From positions 95,515,015-95,579,014 of the forward strand of contig OW799237.1 in the NCBI GenBank assembly GCA_941918925.1: a stretch of 64,000 nucleotides of DNA, in the 5' to 3' direction. Source of the DNA: Phyto melanocephala (Eukaryota > Arthropoda > Insecta > Diptera > Rhinophoridae). The notes under the pieces were generated by a model that had not been told where the DNA came from, searched no databases, and saw nothing but the letters and a program-made list of their open reading frames with translations. A program made the position numbers and the translations under genes. Of the stretch, positions 34,509 through 44,989 are shown one piece after another. Within the stretch, counting starts at the first letter, position 1. Each line of letters starts with the position of its first letter.

Positions 34509-35106
34509 AAGGCATATTTATTTATCTGCCCAGCAAAAATTTATTTTGTACCGGTAAACAGTAAAAAAAATCATGCCTTCTTATAGCGCAATATTAGAGC
34601 GCATTCGAGGGTGCTATAAATGGAAGTCGAAATTTCTATTAAATATATTTCATTTTTTACAAAATAAGTTACTGCAACTTCTCTCGCTTACGAGGATACA
34701 GGAATGTAAGCGAATGATTACCTCTCTTTACTATAGTTCTTAAAAATCACATAAAAAAGACATGATATTACTGCATTAACCATGTGTGAAAATAGCAAAT
34801 AATTAGAGCATCAAAGAGCCCTACCAAGTGGGACATCTCATATAAAAATCATGCCTTCCTGAAGCAGGTTGGGAAAGGAGAGTACATTTATCTCTCCCTT
34901 ACAAACCTGCTTCCGGGTATGCAGTAATTTTTGCTGGGTGGTAACCGCAGTTTGAAGAGATTTTTTTGTTTGTATTCTTTTTTATATATGAAGTATGACA
35001 TTTGAAATAAGAAAATTGTTCCTTATGACTGTGAGAGCTGAAGTTTAGATTAGTAAAAAAATAATCAGCTGAGGAATCATTTAGTTCTAATGAATAATTA
35101 TGTCTT
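34509..35106. mobile_element. AAGGCA-family MITE, copy 2, split by an insertion
   Basis: The left end AAGGCATATTTATTTATCTG (34509-34528) is separated from the remainder (34939-35106) by the CCCAGCAAAA element. The remainder, read inversely, shows AGACATAATTATTCATTAG, CTCAGCTGATTATTTTTTTA, TTTCAAATGTCATACTTCAT and AAACTGCGGTTACC, collinear with copy 1 at 26289-26484. Joining the two parts restores the uninterrupted arrangement. Confidence 0.8.
34529..34938. mobile_element. CCCAGCAAAA-ended element, copy 2 (nested)
   Basis: CCCAGCAAAAATTTA at the left and AGTAATTTTTGCTGGG at the right enclose 410 bp. It interrupts the MITE at 34509-35106. Comparison with the uninterrupted copy at 26289 leaves one extra TG, suggesting a 2-bp TG duplication (34527-34528 and 34939-34940). 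The interior has two direct ATCATGCCTTC words (34570 and 34848) and no open reading frame of note. The superfamily is not assigned. Confidence 0.75.
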
Positions 35107-35702
35107 AATGCGATGATAATATTTATATGTTTTTTTAAGCCCGATATTACTTGAAATTGTCAAAATAAATTTTAATAATTTTTTTTTATTTTAAAGACTA
35201 ACACGGCATTAACGTTTACAAATTATTTCATATTGACCGCAGCTTCTAAAGAAGCGAATTTTGGCTGTCTAATTTTGTTTCACTGTTACCGTATATCACG
35301 AACGACACGAAAAATGTTGGCCTTCAAGGCATCAATAAGAAATAATCGAAAAATGTCAAATCGCACAAGCTCAAAATCAACCTATCGCCAAGTTTTTAAA
35401 TTACTAAGTTCATAATTGCCGTGGACGGATAGAGCATTGATTCCTGCGACCGACAACGAATAAATAAATTTGGTTGCTTTTGCAAACTTTCGTTTAGAGT
35501 GGGAATATTCTCTACAGTACGTACATTCCTTCGACTTGTAGGTGGTAGAGAGTAGGTGGTATAAATTCCTCAGTCTGAGGAAAGACTCGCTTAGATGGAC
35601 GATTATGTGTGCGTTAGAAATCGCAAGACGTCTATAAGGTATGACGATCGTTGTACAAGCATCATACTATTTATGTTGATTTGTCAAAATACCATAAATA
35701 TC
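35107..35702. other. Non-coding stretch with a mixed-composition patch
   Basis: 35220-35660 is less AT-rich than average and open for 60 codons (35233-35415, plus strand), but without motif, splice or repeat support. It could be a fragment of a retroelement or gene; no identification is offered. Confidence 0.35.
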
Positions 35703-38484
35703 AACAAGTAAGAGCACTATATTCGGCAGTGCCGAATCTTTTATACCCACCACCAATTTTGTGTACATTTAAAGCACAATATTTATTATTTTGTTAATCG
35801 CTATGGAATAATCTCTTTATTATAAAATATGTATCACTTTCTTTGTAGAGGGTGGTTTAATTTTAAGGGTCCATGTTGAAGGTGAACTACACCTAGTCCT
35901 TAAATTTGTTTTCTGCATTTCACTTGACATTTCTCAATCTCAAACTTACTGAATTTGATCCGTGGAAAGATACGCAAATGAGCAACGCTTTAAAGTTATT
36001 CAGGTTTTTTATAAAAATGGGCGTTCAAATCAAAATGCAGTTTGTGCACTTCGTGATTATTTTGGTCAACATAATCGTTCAAATTCGTCCACAATCGGGA
36101 GAATTGTAAAAAATATTTAAATTTCTGCAAAACAGGTCTGTATAAAATGTTAGAAAATCTGTGAATGCCTTCTTAGTTCGCTGAATGGGAACTACTGCTG
36201 GTTTTTGCGATAGTGTGGCAAAAGAGCAGTCAACCTCGCCTCATCATTATGCCTAACAATTGAGCATTAACATTGTCATTGAAAATTTGGACCATCAGAT
36301 AGAGGAGTGACGCCAAGGATGGGGGGGGGGGGGCATTTGGCATATATTTTGTTAAATACATAATTGAACCATACAAATATTATCATTATAAAAAGAAATG
36401 ATAATAATATCCTAAATAATTTGTGTTTTATTTAAATTCAACATCGGTCCTTAAAATTTAACCACCCTCTGTAACTTCGATATGCTACTAAAATGCTTTT
36501 GTAAATGTAGTCTTTCAATGAAAGTGGGCGTTAAAGTAGTCGTGTCAATAAAGTTTCTGCTAATAAATACAACTTAGATATTTCAATATAGTCCATTATT
36601 TTCCCAAAAACTTTTTCAATAGAGAAATTACATGAATTTAAGATAAACCGTTATGGGAGGTGGGCGTTAAAGTGAGCGTGTTACCTAAACTTTTTGGCCC
36701 AACGACTACATTGATTAGAAGGATATACGAAGCAAATTTGATCATCATACCTCTAATTTTGGCGGTTTTATGAGCGTTTAAATTTCATTAACGGTAGATA
36801 ACGTGAAAAGTGGGCGTTTTAGTAGGCATGTCAAAGTTGTTTTTGCGAATGAGTACAACTGAGGCGTTTCAATATAACCCTTTATTATTCCAAAATCTCT
36901 ATTAATAGAGAAATTATATGAATTTTAGGTAAAACGTTATATGGGAGGTGGGCGTAAAAAATGGCGTGTCACCTCAATTTTCTTGCACAGTAATTACATT
37001 GCCTAGAGGCATATACGTAGCAAATTTGATCATCACACCTCTAATTTTGGCGGTTTTATGAGCTTTTAAATTTCATTAACGGTAGATAACGTGAAAAGTG
37101 GGCGTTATAGTAGGCGTGTCAAAGTTGTTCTTGCTAATGAATACAATTTAGGTGTTTCAATATAGTCCTTTATTATTCCAAAATCTTTATTAATAGAGAA
37201 ATTATATGAATTTTAGGTAAAACGTTATATGGGAGGTGGGCGCAAAAATGGGCGTGGCACCCTAATTTTCTGGCACATTAATGATACTGCCTAGGAGGAT
37301 ATACGTAGCAAATTTGATCATCACACTTCTAATTTTGGCGGTTTTATGAGCTTTTAAATTTCATTAACGGTAGATAACGTTAAAAGTGGGCGTTATAGTA
37401 GGCGTGTCAAAGTTTTTTTTTCTAATGAGTACAACTTAGGTGTTTCAATATAGCCCTTTACTTTTCCAAACCCTTTATTAATAGAGAAATTATATGAATT
37501 TTAGGTAAAACGTTATATGGGAGGTGGGCGTAAAAGTGGGCGTGGCACCCTAATTTTCTGGCACATTAATGATACTGCCTAGGAGGATATACGTAGCAAA
37601 TTTGATCATCACACTTCTAATTTTGGCGGTTTTATGAGCTTTTAAATTTCATTAACGGTAGATAACGTGAAAAGTGGGCGTTATAGTAGGCGTGTCAAAG
37701 TTGTTTTTGCTAATGTGTTCAACCTGGAAGTTTCAACATAGTCCTTTGTTATTCCAAAATCTTTATTAATAGAAAAATTATATGAATTTTAGGTAAAACG
37801 TTATATGGGAGGTGGGCGTAAAAGTGGGCGTGGCACATTGATTTTCCGTTACAAAAAAACGTCTCACCAAAAAGCAAAGTGTGCAAAATTTCAGAGTCGT
37901 ACATCCAATTTTGTTGCTTTTATGACGTTTTTGTTTTTAAATATACTGAAAAATACACTGTGCGGTATAAATTTTCGTACATTTTGATCGATAACTCCTC
38001 TCCTAATGCATAGATTTTGATAATTTTCGGGGAAAAATATTGTTTTTACTCAGGAAATATATATTCGAAGTTTCATGAGTCTACGTTAATGCGTTTGGAC
38101 ACAATTCCATTTTATTCGATGTTTGAAGGACACAGTTTTTTCGACCTACTCTTGCTTTTCGAGCTATAACTCCCTTCCTAATATTCCGATTTAGCCCATT
38201 TTCAATACCAAACAAACCTTGTCTATAAGAAAGATTCTGGCAAAATTTGAGCCCCCTAGCTTTTTCGGTGCGACCTCTATCGTGCTTTCAACAGACGGAC
38301 AGACGGACAGACGGACAGACGGACAGACGGACAGACGGACGGACATAGCTAGATCGTCATCAAATCAAACCCTGATTCAGAATATATATACTTTATGGGG
38401 TCTAAAATGGATATTTCGATGTGTTACAAACGGAATGACAAAATGAATATACCCCCACCATTTTTTTGGTGGCGGGTATAAAAA
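35703..38484 (+). mobile_element. Family-A element, copy 3 (five internal units)
   Basis: The longest copy. The hairpin loop is AGT (ATTCGGC-AGT-GCCGAAT). It has five internal units with starts near 36523, 36811, 37099, 37387 and 37675, a very regular 288-bp period. A run of 13 G at about 36321-36333 replaces the 8 G or GGAGGGG found at this point in other copies. The microsatellite has about six units (38289-38343). The end is the same CCACCATTTTTTTGGTGG hairpin and GGGTATAAAA. Confidence 0.92.
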
Positions 38485-40052
38485 GTAAGCGAAATATAAT
38501 CTATCGAGCTTAGTTTATTTTTATTATTGTAAAAATTATAGCAGACAAGGTTTTTCTTTTAGAAATTACGCCGCCATTACATTGGTCATGATCTGATGAT
38601 AAACTGTAGTTAGTTTGGAATATGCGTTATATGTACTTGGTAGGTGTCGGAAAGCCGACTTTTAATAAATTCTAATAAATAAAAATTTATAATAAATAAA
38701 AATAATTAATTTTTTATAAGAAAAAATTAAACCGCAAGTAAAATCCAGAATAAAATATAAAATTTTTTTCATAAAAATTGCGAAAGTATCTAATTCGCTT
38801 GCCATCTATATATTCAGTCTTCCTTCTACAATAAATTAATCTACAAACACTGATACCCTATTAATTCACATACAATTCCTTAATTCACAGTTTATCATAG
38901 GAGTCGTAGCTTGTGAGATATTCACTTAAAATTGAAGAAAAACGGCGATAGTACGATGAATTTATTATATGCAATTATGTCATGACACTCTGCTAACGGT
39001 CACACACGACGATTTTAATTGCCCACATTTTTCCGAATTTTCTTTTGAACTTGCTTTTATGTTCACACACAACAACTTCTTCGGCAATTTTTCCGTTTTG
39101 TTTAGCTCTTATTTTCTTACAACTTGACACTTGTGCTGATTTTAATTAACGCTTTTAGTTAAAATGTTTTCACTAAAATAATTTTGTTTGTGTTTTTTTT
39201 TTTATTTTTAAATATTTTTAACGTTTAATCTGTAACGTTTTTAATTAAAATTATAAATTATTTGGACACCAAGAAGCGAAATGTCAAATAAAAAAAATTT
39301 CAAATATTCAACTAAAAAAATTGCTTTAAATAGCCGAGTACCGGTGATTGTTTTTCCCTTTTTAATCTCCTTACCTAAAACTGTACAAAACACCTATAAA
39401 TCCAAGAATTGCCCAACTATAGTCGTCGTGTGTGACCTTATACTTAGCACTTTTCCTGTTTTTGGTGACTTTTTCCTATATTCCTCTTTACACTCATTTG
39501 TGATATTCGTATTATGTTTTATTCCGCTTATAAAAAACAATACAAATTTGTAAAAAAAAATTTAAAATTTTTATAAAAATAAAATACTTATTGGGAAGAT
39601 AATTTGTGATACAAATATTTATATTTACATTCATACTTTATCTTAATTCAAGCCAGAAAATAAAAAAGATTAACCGATTGATTATACGTAAAGAAATCAT
39701 AAAAAAGTCAGCATAAAAAACAGATAGGTTTTAAGTAGCAACTTTCAAAGAGAATTGCAAAATGTCATGACATTTAATGTCTTCGTGAAAATGCGGCCTT
39801 ACCATTTCCAGCTATAATATATTTATTCGACGTTCTATAAACTTAGGTAAAACTGCTGTAAGTTTTGTATTAAAAATTAATGTAAAAGTTAACGACAAAA
39901 CAACTACTACGACAGCCTGCGAATTGAGCAAATATAACATTTATATGTATGTTATTGTAAATGAATTAAAACTGAAATTGTACTAAAACAAATAAAAAGT
40001 CCCCAAAACAGCCAAAGAAGTACAATTATTGTACAAAAATGTTCCCTATCTT
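38485..40052. other. Non-coding stretch containing one inverted-repeat element
   Basis: Apart from the element at 38999-39437 no feature was resolved. The sequence is AT-rich with frequent AAAATAAA words. The plus-strand frame 39281-39553 lies partly inside that element and is not supported as a gene. Confidence 0.5.
38999..39437. mobile_element. 439-bp inverted-repeat element (GGTCACACACGACGA)
   Basis: A perfect 15-bp terminal inverted repeat: GGTCACACACGACGA at the left and its inverse TCGTCGTGTGTGACC at the right. The word AATTGCCCA occurs close inside both ends in direct orientation. No target-site duplication is obvious. The interior is AT-rich with no transposase signature. The superfamily is unassigned, and only one copy is visible in this window. 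Confidence 0.6.
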
Positions 40053-42527
40053 TTTTATACCCGCCACCAAAAAAATGGTGGGGGTATATTCATTTTGTCA
40101 TTCCGTTTGTAACACATCGAAATATCCATTTTAGACCCCATAAAGTATATATATTCTGAATCAGGGTTTGATTTGATGACGATCTAGCTATGTCCGTCCG
40201 TCTGTCCGTCTGTCCGTCTGTCCGTCTGTCCGTCTGTTGAAAGCACGATAGAGGTCGCACCGAAAAAGCTAGGAGGCTCAAATTTTGCCAGAATCTTTCT
40301 TATAGACAAGGTTTGTTTGGTATTGAAAATGGGCTATATCGGAATATTAGGAAGTGAGTTATAGCTCGGAATGCAAGAGTAGGTCGAAAAAACCGTGTCC
40401 TACGAACATCGAATAAAATGGTATTGTGTCCATACGGATTAACGTAGAGTCATGAAACTTCGAATATATATTTCTCGAGTCAAAACAATATTTCTCACCA
40501 AAAATTACCTAAATCTAATCATTAGTAAAGGAGTTATCGATCAAAATGTACGAAAATTTATACCGCACAGTGTATTTTTCGGTATATTTAAAAACAAAAA
40601 CGTCATAAAAGCAACAAAATTGGATGTACGACTCTGAAATTTTGCAAAATTTGCTTTTTGGTGAGAGGCTTTTTTTAACGGAAAATCAATGTGCCACGCC
40701 CACTTTTACGCCCACCTCCCATATAACGTTTTACCTAAAATTCATATAATTTCTCTATTAATAAAGATTTTGGAATAATAAAAGGCTATATTGAAACATC
40801 TAAAATGTACTCATTCGCAGAAATAACTTTGACACGCCTACTATAACGCCCACTTTTCACGTTATATACCGTTAATGAAATTTAAAAGCTCATAAAACCG
40901 CCGAAATTAGAGGTATGATGATCAAATTTGCTACGTATATCCCCCTAGGCAATGTCATTATTGTGCCAAAAAATTAAGATGCCACGCCCACTTTTACGCC
41001 CACCTCCCATATAACGTTTTACCTAAAGTTCATATAATTTCTCTATTAAAAAAGATTTTGGAATAATAAAAGGCTATATTGAAACATCTAAAATGTACTC
41101 ATTCGCAAAAATAACCTTGACACGCCTACTATAACGCCCACTTTTCACGTTATCTAATGAAATTTCAAAGCTCATAAAACCGCCAAAATTTGATGTATGA
41201 TGATCAAATTTGCTACGTATATCCCCCTAGGCAGTGTCATTATTGTACAAAAAAATTAAGGTGCCACGCCCACTTTTACGCCCACCTACCATATAACGCT
41301 TTACCTAAAATTCATATAATTTCTCTATTAAAAAAGATTTTGGAATAATAAAAGGCTATATTGAAACATCTAAAATGTACTCATGAGTAAAAATAACTTT
41401 GACACGCCTACTATAACGCCCACTTTTCACGTTATCTACCGTTAATGAAATGTTAAAGCTCATAAAACCGACAAAATTAGAGGTATGATGAGGAAATTTA
41501 CTACATATATCCTTCTAGTCAATGTAGTTGTTGTGCCAAAAAGTTTAGGTGACACGCCCACTATAACGCCTACCTCCCATATAACGGGTTTTCTTAAATT
41601 CATGTAATTTCTCTATTGACAAAGTTTTTGGGAAAATAAAGAACTATATTGAAATATCTTAGTTGTATTTATTAGCACAAACTTTATTGACACGCCTACT
41701 TTAACGCCCACTTTCATTGAAAAACTACATTTACAAAAGCATTTTAGTAGCATATCGAAGTTATAAAGGGTGGTTAAATTTTAAGGACCGATGTTGAATT
41801 TATATCAAACACAAATTATTTAGGAAATTACTATCATTTATTTTTATAATGATATAATTTGTATGGTTCAGTTATGTATTTGACAAAATATCGGCCAAAT
41901 GGCCCCTCCATCCTTGGTGCCACTCCTCTATCTGATGGTCCAAATTTTCAATGACAATGTTGATGCTCAATTGTTGGCACGATGATGAGTCGAGGTTGAC
42001 TGCTCTTTTGCCACACTATCGCAAAAAACAGCAATGGTTCCCATTCAACGAACTAAGAAGGCATTCACAGATTTTCTAACATTTTATACAGACCCGTTTT
42101 GCAGAAATTTAAATATTTTTTTAAAATTTTCCCGATTGTGGATGAATTTGAATGATTATGTTGATCAAAAGAATTACGAAGTGCACAAAATGCATTTTGA
42201 TTTGAACGCCCATTTTCATAAAAAATCTAAATAACTTTAAAGCGTTGCTCATTTGCGTATCTTTCCACGGATCAAATTGAGTAAGTTTGAGATTGAGAAA
42301 TGTAAAATGAAATGCAGAAAACTAATTTAAAGACTAGCTGTAGTTCACCTTCAACATGGGCCCTTAAAATTTAACCACCCTCTACAAAGAAAGTGATACA
42401 TATTTTATTATAAAAAGATTATTCCATAATGAGTAACAAAATAATAAATATTGTGCTTTAAATGTACACAAAATTGGTGGTGGGTATAAAAGATTCGGCA
42501 CAGCCGAATATAGTGCTCTTACTTGTT
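40053..42527 (-). mobile_element. Family-A element, copy 4 (young, reverse)
   Basis: A complete copy in reverse orientation, from TTTTATACCCGCCACC to CTCTTACTTGTT, with five GTCTGTCC units. It differs from the copy at 50271 by very few bases that I could find: 7 versus 8 T in one run near 40669, and AAAATTT versus AGATTT nearby. Flanking sequences of the two copies are unrelated, so these are independent insertions and not a segmental duplication. Confidence 0.93.
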
Positions 42528-42557
42528 ATACTCCCAAATGTTTGGGAGTGGGTATAT
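42528..42557. repeat. Orphan terminal hairpin of the same element class
   Basis: Directly abutting copy 4 is ATACTCCCAAATGTTTGGGA followed by GTGGGTATAT, which folds like the CCACCATTTTTTTGGTGG terminal hairpin with its TATACCC partner. It suggests that copy 4 inserted beside the end of another, unidentified member. No matching second end was found. Confidence 0.4.
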
Positions 42558-43693
42558 GTATATTTATAAATGCTTGTATTTGTAATACATACATGAATAT
42601 TTATACATGTGTTTGTGTTTATGGGCGCACTTTTAAGGATTTTGCCAAAAAATGTATTCTTCTAAGTTGTTCCAAAATAAATGTTTTGGGAGGGTTGTTA
42701 AATGTTCTTGCAATTTAGCAGGGGAGTACAATAAAATTGCAGAAATGTTTGCAGTTGGGGTAAGCTCCTATTTAGGTGGAATTATTCTCGTATATATTCT
42801 ACTATTTATTTTGTTTATCTTTTTAAGTGTTTTGCTGGTTTTTTTTTCTTCGAAATTTTTATTTGGCAAACAGTAAAAGTTTTTCTTAATTTTGGTTTTC
42901 CAAGGAACGAAACTAATGAACCACTATATTATGCAGATTTTTTTCTGTTCAACAACAAGAAAAGTTTAGCCCATTACGGTGGTTTTAATATAAAACTGCG
43001 GTATTTGCTTTTATTTTTGTAATTAAAATTTTAAAGTATATTGAATTCATGGAAAGTTTATTTAAAGTGATATTACAAACACAAACGAAGAAATTAAGTA
43101 CCAAATGTGCATGATTTATTTAATTATGCTGTTGAGTAAAGTTTCTCCATTTGTAGTCGCCATTTTTTTTTTTTAAACATGTAATCAATTTTTTATTTAT
43201 AGAAGATTTTTTCTCAAATCTCTAATCACAAATAATTTGTTTGATTAAAATTTTATTTATTAATTTATTTTACCTTTTTCTCTATCAGTATATTTCATAA
43301 TTTGCGAGCTGGAGATTCGTGTTTTATTGTTAGCTGTTAAACTTAATTTTTATTTTTCTAAAAAATCTAAATAATATGATACATAGAAAAATTAAATTTC
43401 AAATTCAATAACAAAATTCACAAATTTAAATAAACCCTATAACTCAAATTGTTAATTTATACAAAAAAAAAAAGAATTTTAGAATAAATAATTTTTTTTT
43501 TTCAATTTCATATTATTTTAAACAAAACTGAAACAGAGCATTTATTATTTAATAACAATATATGTATATTTAAACATATTTTGATAAAAAAATTTTCTGC
43601 GTAGCGAAATATTGTATTAAAATAAAATATTTTTTTTTATACAAAAAACTTATCTCAGACATGTAAATACGTAGTGGTTGTTAATTTTTATCC
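42558..43693. other. AT-rich non-coding stretch
   Basis: No gene or recognised repeat. The plus-strand frame at 42652-42876 ends in a long Leu/Phe/Ile run produced by T-rich DNA and has no splice or family support. Confidence 0.45.
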
Positions 43694-43767
43694 CTCCAAA
43701 TAGATCGGAGATCTCCAAATAGATCGGAGATCTCCAAATAGATCGGAGATCTCCAAATAGATCGGAG
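43694..43767. repeat. 19-bp tandem repeat (about 3.9 copies) of LINE origin
   Basis: The unit CTCCAAATAGATCGGAGAT is repeated almost perfectly. The last copy joins the RTE-like reverse-transcriptase fragment exactly where it encodes the conserved 'FGKLRSIWRS', so the array arose by local tandem duplication of LINE coding sequence. Each unit contains the near-palindrome ATCGGAGATCTCC across the junction. Confidence 0.9.
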
Positions 43768-44710
43768 CTTGCCGAATACAGCTTTTGCTTAAATAATGCC
43801 TGGTTTAGTGTCTTCGACAGCACCGTCCATTGTGGTTACTTTACTGTCCAGGCAATTAAAGATGCCTACACAAATAACGACTTCGTTATGTACATTGATG
43901 TTTTGTGAAGAATTAGCGCCATAGCTACCAGACATTATATCAGTTTTAGAAGTCTTGGCTTCCAGCCTAACTGCACGCAAATCGGATCAAATGGCATCAA
44001 TATTTTTATGTAGATGTCTTGAGACCTACCTCGGAAGATATCCGTCATTGTCATGTTCCAAGTCCTCGAGGTATTTGAAGAGAGTTTACTGAATACCGCC
44101 TTTTGCCAATTGATAAAGAATAGGCGACAAGAAATATCCTTGCCTTATAGCAGTAGTAACATGAAATGAATTTGACATTAATCGTTGAGTTTGAATCGCC
44201 ATTTGAAATTCATGTATATGACGCGAATAAAATCTAGAATTTTTAAGGGCATTCTCCGCCTCTCCAAAATCTTCTACAGGCAGGACATGTTGACACTTTC
44301 GAAGGACTTCATAAAGTTAATAAACACTAAATGCCATATTCATAAAAAATATTTTAGGTTTATGAAAAGCTCATTTGACAGATGTTCTACAGGAATTTGT
44401 CAAATAAGGCTTCAATAAAGCTAAAATATTTTTTATGAATATGACAGTAAATAAATAGGTGTGCTGAACTTATCAGATTGTTCTAAGACAATTTTTACGG
44501 TATTGATAAGATCAACGCAGAGCTATTCTCTCTGAACGCAAATTGATTCTTTTGGAGTGTAATAATAACTGCGTCAGATATTTGGTATTCTTGCAGTGGA
44601 AAACTATCTACGTCGGATATTCGGCCGGTTATATACGACTTAATATTTTGTTTTGTATACCTTTGTATACCTTTGTTCCAAAGGCTTGTCAGAGCTTTTA
44701 TCAAATGTTA
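43768..44710 (-). pseudogene. RTE-like LINE reverse transcriptase, decayed and interrupted
   Basis: On the minus strand, from right to left: NQFAFRENSSALI (family: YQFGFRxGRS), then after the inserted MITE VFINFMKSFESVN (family: FIDFxKAFDSV), LERRRMPLKILDFI (family: L...GIPxKIL), a damaged 'RQGCLLSP' region, RAVRLEAKTSKTDIM (family: GLxINxxKTKxM), and AVFGKLRSIWRS (family: A..AFxxLxxIW). This motif order is that of reverse transcriptases in RTE/CR1-like elements without an RNase H domain. Stops, frameshifts and the loss of the YxDD region make it inactive. Most of the element's 5' part (endonuclease) is absent. Confidence 0.8.
44331..44447. mobile_element. 117-bp palindromic MITE, second copy, TSD TAA
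   Basis: Same length and sequence pattern as the copy at 8297: ATTCATAAAAAATATTTTAG arms around GACAGATG...TTGTCAAAT. The first bases are mutated (ATGCCATATT; right end inverse CTGTCATATT) consistent with decay of GGGCCGTATT. It is flanked by TAA at 44328-44330 and 44448-44450, and splits the RTE reverse transcriptase between HLFI and VFINF, where the family is contiguous. Confidence 0.88.
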
Positions 44711-44989
44711 TTCATTTTTCCTTTTTTTATTTTTTAATTTTATTTTACTTAATTCTGTTTAATTAAATAGTTTTAATGAAAGTTTTTTATATAATAAAGG
44801 GACTATTCGTTTTGTTTGTGTAAAAATGGAAACTTTACTTTTAGCCACATTTTAATTATTATCCTGCAGATGTAAATAGTCTTAATATTATCAAAATTTG
44901 TTCTGTATTTTAAGAGTTATAAGCGTAAAAAATAACATGTAAAAGCACCCATTACCATTTTTGTAAACTTTTATAGAACCAAATTTATT

